64,000 nt of DNA from M55B174 sp034716235 (GTDB lineage Bacteria > Patescibacteriota > Minisyncoccia > CAIUEV01 > JAHKAQ01). The notes under the pieces are model-generated. The model had not been told where the DNA came from. It worked only from the letters and a program-made list of their open reading frames with translations, and ran no database searches. Made by a program: the position numbers and the translations under genes. Shown here piece after piece: positions 52,950 through 60,822 of this stretch (positions within the stretch are counted from its first letter, which is position 1; each line of letters begins with the position of its first letter). The stretch is from positions 1-64,000 of the forward strand of contig JAYEHH010000037.1 in NCBI GenBank assembly GCA_034716235.1. Reading direction: 5' to 3'.

Positions 52950-54668
52950 ATGAAAAAATGGATTTTACGGTCTCAACCGGGAGACAAATACAGAAAAAAG
53001 TTTTCTAATTATTCTAAATTTGTTCAAACCATTTTTTACCAGATAGGTATTAAGACTGACAAGGAGGCGGAAGATTTTTTTGGTTTAGACTATGAAAATG
53101 GATTGCATGATCCCCAGCTACTTTCGGGAATGGAGAAAGGAGCTGAAAGGATTTTAAAGGCTATTAAAAATAACGAGCAGATTGCTATTTACGGTGACTA
53201 TGACGCTGACGGAGTAACAGCGACTGCCGTTTTGAGTCAATTCTTTAAAGAATTGAAAATTGAGCCAGTTGTTTATATCCCTGAACGAGTTAATGAAGGT
53301 TATGGTTTGAATGGAAAAGCGATTGATTATCTTAAGGACAAAAAAGTTAAATTAGTTATTACCGTAGATACTGGCATTAGAAATGTTGAAGAAGCTCAAC
53401 TTTTTAAAGAAGAAGGAATTGATTTAATTATTACCGACCATCATTCATTGCCAGAAAAGCTTCCCGAGGCAGTTGCCGTTATTAATCCTCATCAAGATAA
53501 AGGGAAATATCCTTTTGAAGATTTAGCGGGAGTGGGAGTGGCTTTCAAATTGGTCCAATTTTTGATTGGTAAAATAGGCGAGAATAAATTTTCGGCTGGT
53601 TTTGAAAAATGGCTTTTAGATTTAGTAGCCTTGGGGACAATAGCCGACATGGTCCCTCTCAAAGGAGAGAATAGAATTTTAGCTAAATATGGTCTTATTG
53701 TTTTAAGCAAAACTAAGAGATTTGGATTAAGGTCATTAATGAGCAATACTAGAATTTCTCTTAACGACGAACAGCCAATTACTTCAGAAACGGTAGCTTT
53801 TCAAATAGCTCCCAGAATAAATGCGGCCGGTAGAATGGACCACGCTAATAATGCCTTGGTCCTCCTAAATGCAGAGAATAACACCGAAGCTAAGAAATTA
53901 GCCGACCAATTAGAAGATCAAAATAAAGCGCGTAGGAACATTACCAGTAAAATTCTTAGAGAAACAGAAAAAATGGACTTTGGTGATAAAAAGATTATTA
54001 TTGTCGGTAAAGATAGCTGGCCACTTGGCGTGATAGGATTGGCGGCGGGCAAACTTTGTGATAAATTTAATCGTCCCGTTTTAGTTTATGGCAAGGACGG
54101 AAATCAAGTGCGTGGTTCCGCCAGAAGTATAGTTGGTTTCAATATTATAAAAGCATTGGATGAATTGGATGATTTATTGGTGGCTCATGGAGGGCATAAA
54201 CAGGCAGCCGGGTTTACTGTTCCCAGAGAGAAGTTGTCAGAATTTAAAGAAAGGTTAGAAAAGATTGCAGAACAGGAAATACAAACAAAAGACTTGATGG
54301 CTAAACAAAAGATTAATTATAGGATTAACTTTAATGAGATAGGGAAGGATTTAGAGGAGGAGTTAAAAGCTTTTGAGCCTTATGGAGTTGGCAATCAAGA
54401 ACCAGTTTTTTTAATTAAAGATGCTCAAGTTTGCCAAGCAAAATTTGTTGGTAAAACACAAAAACATTTAAAACTATTGGTTTGCGAGGGAAAAAAGAAA
54501 GCAGGTTTAATAAAGTATATTGGTTGTATTGGGTTTAATTTTGAAAATTACACCGGCAAAATAAAGCCGGGAGATTTGATAGACATTGTGTTTAATTTAA
54601 GTGTTAATAATTTTAATGGCAAAGCAGCATTAGAATTTAAAATGATAGACCTGAGAGTGAAAAGTTAA
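52950..54668 (+). CDS. recJ: Single-stranded-DNA exonuclease RecJ
   Basis: RecJ degrades single-stranded DNA 5' to 3' in recombination and mismatch repair. The 572-residue protein has the DHH-family motifs YGDYDADGVTA, VITVDTG, TDHHSLPE, LVALGTIADMVPL and the DHHA1 motif GGHKQAAGF, then the C-terminal OB-fold (FEPYGVGNQEPVFL onward). Normal length. A TTG at 52944 is in frame; the ATG at 52950 is used. Confidence 0.95.
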   Translation: MKKWILRSQPGDKYRKKFSNYSKFVQTIFYQIGIKTDKEAEDFFGLDYENGLHDPQLLSGMEKGAERILKAIKNNEQIAIYGDYDADGVTATAVLSQFFKELKIEPVVYIPERVNEGYGLNGKAIDYLKDKKVKLVITVDTGIRNVEEAQLFKEEGIDLIITDHHSLPEKLPEAVAVINPHQDKGKYPFEDLAGVGVAFKLVQFLIGKIGENKFSAGFEKWLLDLVALGTIADMVPLKGENRILAKYGLIVLSKTKRFGLRSLMSNTRISLNDEQPITSETVAFQIAPRINAAGRMDHANNALVLLNAENNTEAKKLADQLEDQNKARRNITSKILRETEKMDFGDKKIIIVGKDSWPLGVIGLAAGKLCDKFNRPVLVYGKDGNQVRGSARSIVGFNIIKALDELDDLLVAHGGHKQAAGFTVPREKLSEFKERLEKIAEQEIQTKDLMAKQKINYRINFNEIGKDLEEELKAFEPYGVGNQEPVFLIKDAQVCQAKFVGKTQKHLKLLVCEGKKKAGLIKYIGCIGFNFENYTGKIKPGDLIDIVFNLSVNNFNGKAALEFKMIDLRVKS

Positions 54669-54704
54669 AAGTTTATAAAGTTAGAAAGTTAAACTATTAA
54701 AGTC

Positions 54705-54724
54705 ATTCCCGCGAAGGCGGGAAT
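54705..54724. repeat. Palindromic element next to MITE-like unit B
   Basis: Perfect ATTCCC-N8-GGGAAT core whose right end is the left terminus of 54720-54879, the same junction as at 45118-45137. Confidence 0.8.
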
Positions 54725-54879
54725 CCAGAAACTAGAATAAAATTATCATTGATAAATAATGGATGGTGATTATCAAAAACACTAGCCTACATAAATTTAC
54801 TAGAAGAAATAAATATTGTTAAGAATTGGCTTATTGTTATAATGAAATAAAATTGGTGCATTCTAAATTTCTAGATTCC
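54720..54879. repeat. MITE-like unit B (160 bp)
   Basis: Diverged copy of 45133-45311, with ends GGAATCCAGAAACTAGA and TTTCTAGATTCC forming imperfect inverted repeats. Non-coding and A/T-rich. Confidence 0.7.
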
Positions 54880-54927
54880 CGTCCGGCATCCCAGCATCCG
54901 CGGGACAGGTTCGCCGGATTGCACTTC

Positions 54928-54990
54928 CCTACCTCACCTACCTCACCTACCTCACGGCAGACAAGTGGCAGACAAGTGGCAGACAGGCGC
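54928..54990. repeat. Tandem CCTACCTCA and GGCAGACAAGT repeats
   Basis: Three units of cctacctca are followed by about two and a half units of ggcagacaagt, downstream of MITE-like unit B. Confidence 0.75.
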
Positions 54991-55063
54991 GGGGAATGAC
55001 AGGGGAAAAAGGCTGACTGGCTTGTCTCGCCGAAGGCTCGCCTAAACTCGGTGAGGCTAGAGG

Positions 55064-55148
55064 AGATCCCGAGCAAATTTAGAAAAAAACTAATTTGGCA
55101 AGGCTCTGCCTAGACGTACCGGGATTCCCGCTTTCGCGGGAATGACAG
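55064..55148. repeat. Composite palindromic element, direct copy
   Basis: Matches 1350-1431 in the same orientation at about nine bases in ten (cccgagcaaatttag, ctagacgtaccggg, palindrome core 55124-55143). The whole gap 54669-55181 is repeat DNA without a gene. Confidence 0.8.
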
Positions 55149-55181
55149 GAATGCAACTTTACAAACTTTTAACTATTTATT

Positions 55182-55598
55182 ATGACAGACAAAATAATTA
55201 TTTATTCCGATGGTGGATCAAGGGGCAACCCCGGACCGGCAGCCATTGGAGCTTTAGTGGAAATTAATGGCAATGCCTTTGAGGTGTCAGAATGTATCGG
55301 AAAAGCTACTAATAATATTGCTGAGTATGAAGCAGCTATTGCTGGTCTTAAAAAAGCTCAACAACTTTTAGGTAAGCGTAGGGCTAAGATGGCAACAGCG
55401 GAGTGTTTTTTAGATAGTGAATTGGTGGTAAAACAAATAAATGGAGAGTACAAGATTAAAGAGTCAACACTTTACGCGCCTTTTATAGAACTGAGAAATT
55501 TAACCCTTGATTTTAGGAAAGTTAAGTTTGTTCATATTAAAAGAGAACTAAATAAAAAAGCAGACAGTCTAGTTAATCAAGCGTTGGACAGTGCTTAA
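55182..55598 (+). CDS. rnhA: Ribonuclease HI-like protein
   Basis: RNase HI removes RNA from RNA:DNA hybrids. The 138-residue product has IIIYSDGGSRGNPGPAAIG and the catalytic carboxylates D10, E48 (NNIAEYEA), D78 (FLDSELVV) and D128 (NKKADSLVNQAL). It lacks the basic protrusion of E. coli RNase HI, as in many Gram-positive and archaeal-type forms. It stands between repeat DNA and a nucleotidyltransferase. Confidence 0.92.
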   Translation: MTDKIIIYSDGGSRGNPGPAAIGALVEINGNAFEVSECIGKATNNIAEYEAAIAGLKKAQQLLGKRRAKMATAECFLDSELVVKQINGEYKIKESTLYAPFIELRNLTLDFRKVKFVHIKRELNKKADSLVNQALDSA

Positions 55599-55698
55599 TT
55601 ATCAAAAGTCCTGTTAGTGTTTTGTATGTTAGGTTATTATGTTTACAAAAATATAATTGGTTAGTAATCTATAGCTAATAATTTATAAATTTTTGATC

Positions 55699-56406
55699 AT
55701 GCAAGTTGTTATTTTAGCTGCTGGAAAAGGTACTCGTATTAAACCATTGTCTAATGATACACCTAAGCCACTCATAGAAATTATTCCAGGAGTTTCTATT
55801 GTGGATAAAACTATTGAAGCCCTTCCTGATGAAATAGACGAAATTATTTTTGTGGTTAATTATCACCAAGAACAAATTAGAAAAAAATATGGCAATAAAA
55901 TAGGAAACAGGAAAGTTTCTTATGTGGTCCATGAAAAATTAGATGGAACCGCTCAGGCTCTTTGGCAATGCATAGACATTTTAAAAAATGATTTCCTAGT
56001 ACTTTGTGGAGATGATATTTACAGCCAACAAGATCTTAAAAAACTTATTAAACATCCCTTGGCGTTGCTTGTAGCAGAAAGAAGCGGAACACCAAAGGGG
56101 GGACAGGTGGTTGTAGATGAAAAGCAACGGTTAATTGAGATCGTGGATTATCCTAAGGTAAAACTTGGAAAATACTTATTCAACACTGGAGCCTACAAAT
56201 TAACTCGCTTATTTTTTGAATTTGAGCAGGTTTTAATAAAAAAAGATAGTGACGAGTATGGTCTTCCGCAGACCTTAGCCCAAGTTGCCCAAAAGCATGC
56301 AGTAGTGGTTGAGAAAACAGAGGCTCTCTATTTACAAATAAATACCTTAGAGGATTTAGAAAAAGCTAAAGAGACTTTGAGCAATAATGGTAAAAATATC
56401 AATTGA
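55699..56406 (+). CDS. Sugar-phosphate nucleotidyltransferase
   Basis: The 235-residue product has the pyrophosphorylase signature VVILAAGKGTRIKPLSNDTPKPL (from residue 2 in full), VVNYHQEQI, VHEKLDGTAQAL, LVLCGDDIYS with the metal Asp, and LFNTGAYKL. It resembles glucose-1-phosphate thymidylyl- or uridylyltransferases and the N-terminal half of GlmU, without an acetyltransferase domain. It would make an NDP-sugar for glycan synthesis. A TTG at 55693 is in frame; the ATG at 55699 is used. Downstream it faces a minus-strand small-RNA candidate. Confidence 0.88.
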   Translation: MQVVILAAGKGTRIKPLSNDTPKPLIEIIPGVSIVDKTIEALPDEIDEIIFVVNYHQEQIRKKYGNKIGNRKVSYVVHEKLDGTAQALWQCIDILKNDFLVLCGDDIYSQQDLKKLIKHPLALLVAERSGTPKGGQVVVDEKQRLIEIVDYPKVKLGKYLFNTGAYKLTRLFFEFEQVLIKKDSDEYGLPQTLAQVAQKHAVVVEKTEALYLQINTLEDLEKAKETLSNNGKNIN

Positions 56407-56421
56407 ACTTTAAAAGACAAG

Positions 56422-56528
56422 AAAAAAATAAAAGACCGGTTGGTCTTTTGGGAGGATGGGAGGGGAGAGATGTTAGGCTTTTAAAAAATTGCCCTTTTCT
56501 CCCCTCCCTGAGGAGGTAATAATGAGCT
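56422..56528 (-). ncRNA. Small-RNA candidate 1 (anti-SD-like, alternative stems)
   Basis: On the minus strand a promoter (TTGACA 56557-56562, TATACT 56535-56540, 16-base spacer) is followed by about 107 bases ending in a textbook terminator: AAAAGACC-AACC-GGTCTTTT (56430-56449), then attttttttc. The RNA contains ACCUCCU (56511-56517), identical to the anti-Shine-Dalgarno of the 16S gene here. CCUCC can pair with the next GGAGG (loop UCAG). The same purines can instead join an 11-bp stem, GGGAGGGGAGA with UCUCCCCUCCC (56498-56508 with 56458-56468). No known family is recognised. Confidence 0.6.
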
Positions 56529-56534
56529 TCCATT

Positions 56535-56562
56535 AGTATAGAGATAAAAAACTTTTTGTCAA
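56535..56562 (-). promoter_or_regulatory. Promoter of small-RNA candidate 1
   Basis: Minus-strand TTGACA and TATACT with a 16-base spacer. A perfect -35 box and five of six -10 bases. Confidence 0.6.
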
Positions 56563-56691
56563 CACCTCGCATCAAATCATTTAAAATGACACCGAAAGTT
56601 TCCTTGATACATCATCTAAAATAACACCCAAATTTATGATAATATTATGAGTCAATTACCTTTAGAAATGATATACTCAAGGGTTTTTTAA

Positions 56692-56810
56692 AAAAATAAA
56701 AAGGCTCTGTTGGGCCTTTAAAAAAATGGTGAGGAAGAAGTGTGGGGAATCAGGGTGCTTGTTAGCAGGTTCACACTTCTTCCTCTCTAGGAGGATAGAG
56801 ATAAAAAACT
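56692..56810 (-). ncRNA. Small-RNA candidate 2 (same architecture as candidate 1)
   Basis: On the minus strand TTGACA (56840-56845) and TATATT (56817-56822), spacer 17, precede about 119 bases that end in AAAGGCCC-AACA-GAGCCTTT and a T-rich tail. The RNA has CCUCCU (56789-56794). UCCUC (56791-56795) can pair with GAGGA (56781-56785), and the same GAGGA starts a perfect 14-bp stem with 56731-56744. Candidate 1 has the same order of parts: promoter, CCUCC, shared purine strand, long stem, terminator. The two also share agttttttatctctat, which lies in the promoter spacer of candidate 1 and at the 5' end of candidate 2. Confidence 0.6.
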
Positions 56811-56816
56811 ATTTTA

Positions 56817-56845
56817 AATATAGCGTTTAAAGTGATTTTTGTCAA
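56817..56845 (-). promoter_or_regulatory. Promoter of small-RNA candidate 2
   Basis: Minus-strand TTGACA and TATATT with a 17-base spacer, one of the best promoters in the window. Confidence 0.65.
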
Positions 56846-56912
56846 TAGAAAATGTAGTTAGTGCAAATTCTTGAATTTACACTAGAAGCATTTTTATTAA
56901 AAATAATTAAAA

Positions 56913-57566
56913 ATGGAAATTTTTAATCTGAAAGATGAGAATGATTTTGTTGAAGCAGTTAGTATTGCCTCTGACTATCTCCAGAGAGGAAAAATAATTG
57001 TTTATCCAACGGACACTATTTATGGTTTTGGTTGTGATGCTAAAAACAGGGAAGCTATAGAAGCTATTCGTAAATTGAAAATGCGTGAGCAGGAAAAACC
57101 TTTTTCGGTAATTATGAAAGATATTACAGAAATTAAGAAATATGTTATTCTTAATAAAATAAGAGAAAATTTCTTGCAACGAGTTTTCCCTGGTAAATTT
57201 ACAGTGATTTTAACAAGTAAAAATAAATTTCCAGTTGAACTTACTGGAGGAGGAAAAACTTTAGGGGTGCGCATTCCTAATTATAGATTGACCAATCATA
57301 TTGCTGAGAAGTTTGGGAAGCCTTATGTGACTACCAGTGTTAATGTCTCAACGGAAAAACCGGAAATTCGAGGTGAGGAAATCATTAGAAAATATCAACG
57401 ACGGCTTCCTAGGCCAGATTTAGTAATTAATGCCGATGAGTTAATCCAAAAGGATGGGGAATTAATGGCTTCAACGGTTATTGATTTGACCAAGGAGAAA
57501 CCTCAAATTATCCGAATAGGAATAATGAAGCCCAAAGCTTTATTAAAATTATTAAAAGCTTGGTAA
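56913..57566 (+). CDS. tsaC: Threonylcarbamoyl-AMP synthase (TsaC/Sua5 family)
   Basis: The enzyme makes the precursor of the t6A modification of ANN-decoding tRNAs. The 217-residue product has KIIVYPTDTIYGFGCDA, the LKMREQEKPFSVIM block with the conserved Lys/Arg, and VTTSVNVSTEKP in the position of the SxN motif. The length is that of TsaC; there is no Sua5 C-terminal domain. Upstream lie the two small-RNA candidates on the opposite strand. Confidence 0.93.
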   Translation: MEIFNLKDENDFVEAVSIASDYLQRGKIIVYPTDTIYGFGCDAKNREAIEAIRKLKMREQEKPFSVIMKDITEIKKYVILNKIRENFLQRVFPGKFTVILTSKNKFPVELTGGGKTLGVRIPNYRLTNHIAEKFGKPYVTTSVNVSTEKPEIRGEEIIRKYQRRLPRPDLVINADELIQKDGELMASTVIDLTKEKPQIIRIGIMKPKALLKLLKAW

Positions 57567-57590
57567 AAAATAAATATAATTTAAACAAAT

Positions 57591-58802
57591 ATGCTTTCTG
57601 TTTTTAGTTTATTTCGCAGGTTGAATATTTTTCCTAAGATGTCCAGAGAGTTGGCAGAACAATACCTTTCGGTTTTACTCCGTAATTTTGGGATAGGACT
57701 CATCCGTCTTTTTGAACCAGTCTATATTTATAAATTAGTTGGAGAACAAATTAAATGGGTGGCTCTTTACTATGGAGCAACTTATCTGATTCGTTTTTTC
57801 TTTATTCCTCTGGCAGGAAAAATTTCAGCTAGATATGGTTTTGAACGTTCTATGACCATGTCGCTTCCTCTGCAAATAGCCTATTTTTACATACTAACCC
57901 TGATTGGCGACCATCACCAGCTAATTTTTGTAGCTCCTTTCTTGTCAGCTCTTTCGTCATCAATTTATTGGATAGCCTATCACACCAATTTTGCTCATTA
58001 TGGCGATGACCAAATAAGAGGAAAACAATATTCTGGTTTAAGCTTAATTAATGATATTTTTGCAGTTGTAGCTCCAATTGTTGGAGGCATTCTTTTAGCT
58101 ATTTTTAACTTCCAGGTTTTGTTTGTTGTTGCCGGTGTAATCATCTTACTTTCTTGTGTCCCGATGCTTTCTACTAAAGAAAAATTTGCACCTTCAAGAT
58201 TTTCCTATTTTAGAGCTTTAAAAAGAATTATTACTTCCTACAAAACCTATAAACATAATTATCTGCTATCTTATATAGGCTATGGAGCAGATGTTATTTC
58301 TGGAACTTTTTGGGCCATCTTCATAGCAATTATGCTTAAAAATGATTTTTCATTGATGGGCTTTTTAAGTGGAGCGGTTGCTTTATTGATCGCCACTTAC
58401 TCAGTGTATATTGGAAGTGCCTATGATAAGCGTAACTTTAATCGAAACCAATCCTCTTATTACACCTCTTTAATTATTTATATAGCTTCTTGGCCATTAA
58501 GGGTTTTAGCTATTGGTTGGTGGGAGATTTTGTTAATGAAGATTGTGGTTGGTCTGAGTGGTCGGAGCTTAGAAATAGGTACGATTCCAGCTATGTATCG
58601 TCGGGCGGGGATTTATGGCAATTTAAAATATATTGTTTTCTTTTCTCAATCAATTAATTTAGGAAGAATTCTTTTGTTAGCTATTATTTTCTTTTGGGAT
58701 TTCTCGCTAGGTATTGGTTGGCAAGAAATATTTATTCTGGGTGGAATTTGGTCAATTCTTATGGGAGCAATGTGGAGAAAGAAGAGTAGGGGGATTGCTT
58801 AA
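57591..58802 (+). CDS. Major facilitator superfamily transporter
   Basis: The 403-residue protein has about twelve hydrophobic segments and a loop after segment 2 with ISARYGFERSM, in the place of MFS motif A. The substrate cannot be deduced. It lies 24 bases after tsaC and ends about 70 bases before the rRNA promoter. Confidence 0.8.
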   Translation: MLSVFSLFRRLNIFPKMSRELAEQYLSVLLRNFGIGLIRLFEPVYIYKLVGEQIKWVALYYGATYLIRFFFIPLAGKISARYGFERSMTMSLPLQIAYFYILTLIGDHHQLIFVAPFLSALSSSIYWIAYHTNFAHYGDDQIRGKQYSGLSLINDIFAVVAPIVGGILLAIFNFQVLFVVAGVIILLSCVPMLSTKEKFAPSRFSYFRALKRIITSYKTYKHNYLLSYIGYGADVISGTFWAIFIAIMLKNDFSLMGFLSGAVALLIATYSVYIGSAYDKRNFNRNQSSYYTSLIIYIASWPLRVLAIGWWEILLMKIVVGLSGRSLEIGTIPAMYRRAGIYGNLKYIVFFSQSINLGRILLLAIIFFWDFSLGIGWQEIFILGGIWSILMGAMWRKKSRGIA

Positions 58803-58870
58803 AGATTAAAGGGTTTCAGGAATTACTATGATAAGTTACGGCGTTATTTCAAATGATGTGACGCGAAAGT

Positions 58871-58899
58871 TTGACAGTTACGGTCTCTTTGTTTATATT
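58871..58899 (+). promoter_or_regulatory. Promoter of the 16S rRNA unit
   Basis: TTGACA (58871-58876) and TATATT (58894-58899) with an optimal 17-base spacer, about 115 bases before mature 16S. A leader hairpin with ACCGCT/AGCGGT arms follows at about 58907-58932. Confidence 0.75.
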
Positions 58900-58984
58900 A
58901 AATAAACCGCTGGGCACAAATAGTCGAGCGGTGTTTAAAATAGTGTCCCTTAACAATTTAAGAGCAAGATAATTGTACAATTCT

Positions 58985-59005
58985 AATTTTGTACGGTTAC
59001 CCAAC
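58985..59005 (+). other. 5' arm of the pre-16S processing stem
   Basis: This 21-base arm, including GGTTACCCAAC at 58995-59005, pairs with 62056-62076 with one mismatch and one G-U pair. The stem closes the entire 16S precursor including both insertions, as RNase III-type rRNA processing stems do. Confidence 0.85.
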
Positions 59006-59083
59006 TATTTTTTTTAGAGAGTTTGATCCTGGCTCAGGACGAACGCTGGCAACGTGGATAAGGCATGCAAGTCGAGCGGCGCG

Positions 59084-59500
59084 ACTGCCAACTCCTAACA
59101 TTTAACCAATAACAAACATTAAGCATCTAAGATGTTGAGGTATAGAAATTTTAAGGTCTATAAAGACGCAAAAGATTTTCATAAATTAACGGTTAAACTA
59201 GCTTCTCAATTTTCTGGAGGCTTCAATTATTTAAGTAACCAGATCCGGAGAAGTTCACTATCGGTTGTACTGAATATTGCCGAGGGATCGGCAAAGGGTT
59301 CAGATAAAGATTTTAATTGTTATTTAAAAAACTCATTGGGCTCAATGAGTGAAACTTTAGCAGGATTTGAAATTGCTTTAGAGTTTCAATTAATTTCTCT
59401 TTCAGATTTTGAAAATATTGAGGCTAAGGCTAAAAGTATTATTAAACAACTGGGAGGTTTTTCAAAAAAGTTAAAAGGTTAATAGTTAGAAGTTGGTAGT
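59084..59500 (+). other. Intervening sequence in 16S helix 6 (V1)
   Basis: ACTGCCAACTCCTAAC (59084-59099) and GTTAGAAGTTGGTAGT (59485-59500) form a near-perfect 16-bp stem at the tip of helix 6, between GTCGAGCGGC and GCGGCAAACGGG. The insert of 417 bases encodes the protein at 59132-59482. The shape is that of IVSs excised by RNase III without ligation in 23S rRNA of Leptospira and others. If so, the mature 16S would be fragmented; splicing is the alternative. Confidence 0.85.
59132..59482 (+). CDS. Four-helix-bundle protein (S23/IVS type) within 16S rRNA
   Basis: The 116-residue product starts MLRYRNFKVYKDAKDFHKL and has the family core LSNQIRRSSLSVVLNIAEGSAKGSDKDF (given here by its ends: LSNQIRRSS at about 43-51, NIAEGSAKGS at about 57-66) and helical stretches to the end. 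This family was first seen as ORFs in 23S IVSs of Leptospira and now occurs as stand-alone genes too. Its function is not settled. The ORF lies entirely within the stem-closed insert of the 16S gene, on the same strand, and overlaps neither stem arm. Confidence 0.92.
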   Translation: MLRYRNFKVYKDAKDFHKLTVKLASQFSGGFNYLSNQIRRSSLSVVLNIAEGSAKGSDKDFNCYLKNSLGSMSETLAGFEIALEFQLISLSDFENIEAKAKSIIKQLGGFSKKLKG

Positions 59501-59633
59501 TGCGTAGCGGCAAACGGGTTAGTAACACGTGAGAATCTACCCTAAAGTTTGGAATAACTCGGAGAAATCCGAGATAATACCAAATATGTTCTTCGGAGTA
59601 AAGCCTTCGGGCGCTTTAGGAGGAGCTCGCGTA

Positions 59634-59670
<37 letters not shown>

Positions 59671-59730
59671 TATGACGGTTAGGGAGCGTGAGAGCGTGAT
59701 TCCCAACATTGGCACTGAAACACTGGCCAA

Positions 59731-59761
<31 letters not shown>

Positions 59762-60328
59762 CCACAATGGGGGAAACCCTGATGGAGCGACGTTGCGTGC
59801 GGGATGACGGCCTTCGGGTTGTAAACCGCTTTTGTAGGAGATGAATACGCTCAACTTTTTTGATTTTATTTTTGATTATGTTTTTTATAATTAATAGAAT
59901 TAAAAAACTTGGGCGTATGACAGTATCCTTTCGAATAAGAGGTTGCTAACTCTGTGCCAGCAGCAGCGGTGATACAGAGACCTCGAGCGTTGTCCGGATT
60001 TATTGGGCGTAAAGGGTTCGTAGGGGGTTTGAAGGGTTTCAAGTAAAATCTTAAGGCTCAACCTTGAGTTGGCTTGAAAAACTAGCAAACTAGAGCATAC
60101 CAGAGGTGTTTAGAACTCATGGTGTAGGAGTGAAATCCGTTGAGATCATGGGGAATACCAAAGGCGAAGGCATAACACTAGGGTATTGCTGACCCTGAGG
60201 GACGAAAGCGTGGGGAGCGAAATGGATTAGATACCCATGTAGTCCACGCTGTAAACGATGAGCGCTAGATATTTGAGGCTTCGACCCCTTGAGTGTCACA
60301 GCTAACGCATTAAGCGCTCCGCCTGGGA

Positions 60329-60360
<32 letters not shown>

Positions 60361-60479
60361 AGACGGGGATCCGCACAAGCGGTGGAGCGTCCGGTTTAAT
60401 TCGATAATAAGCGTGGAACCTTACCAGGACTTGACATCCCACGATAGCTTTAGAAATAAAGTTTCCTTCGGGCGTGGTG

Positions 60480-60510
<31 letters not shown>

Positions 60511-60822
60511 CTGTGAAGTGTTCCGTTAAGTCGGGAAACGAGCGCAACCCTTGTCATGTGTTAAATTTCTCACATGATACTGCTCGGGTTAACCGAGAGG
60601 AAGGCAGGGATGACGTCAAATCAGCATGGCCCTTATGTCCTGGGCTACACGGGCGCTACAATGGCAAATACAAAGGGTAGCCAAGTCGTAAGACGGAGCT
60701 AATCCTCCAAAGTTTGTCTTAGTTCGGATTGAAGGCTGCAACTCGCCTTCATGAAGCTGGAATCGCTAGTAATCGTGAATCAGCCACGTCACGGTGAATA
60801 TGTTCCCGGATCTTGTACTCAC

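Noticed and set aside
56511..56536. Plus-strand AGGAGGT followed by a four-codon frame (MSFH)
   Set aside because: The promoters and T-tailed terminators of the region point to the minus strand, and the frame is too short to support; kept as the alternative reading of small-RNA candidate 1.
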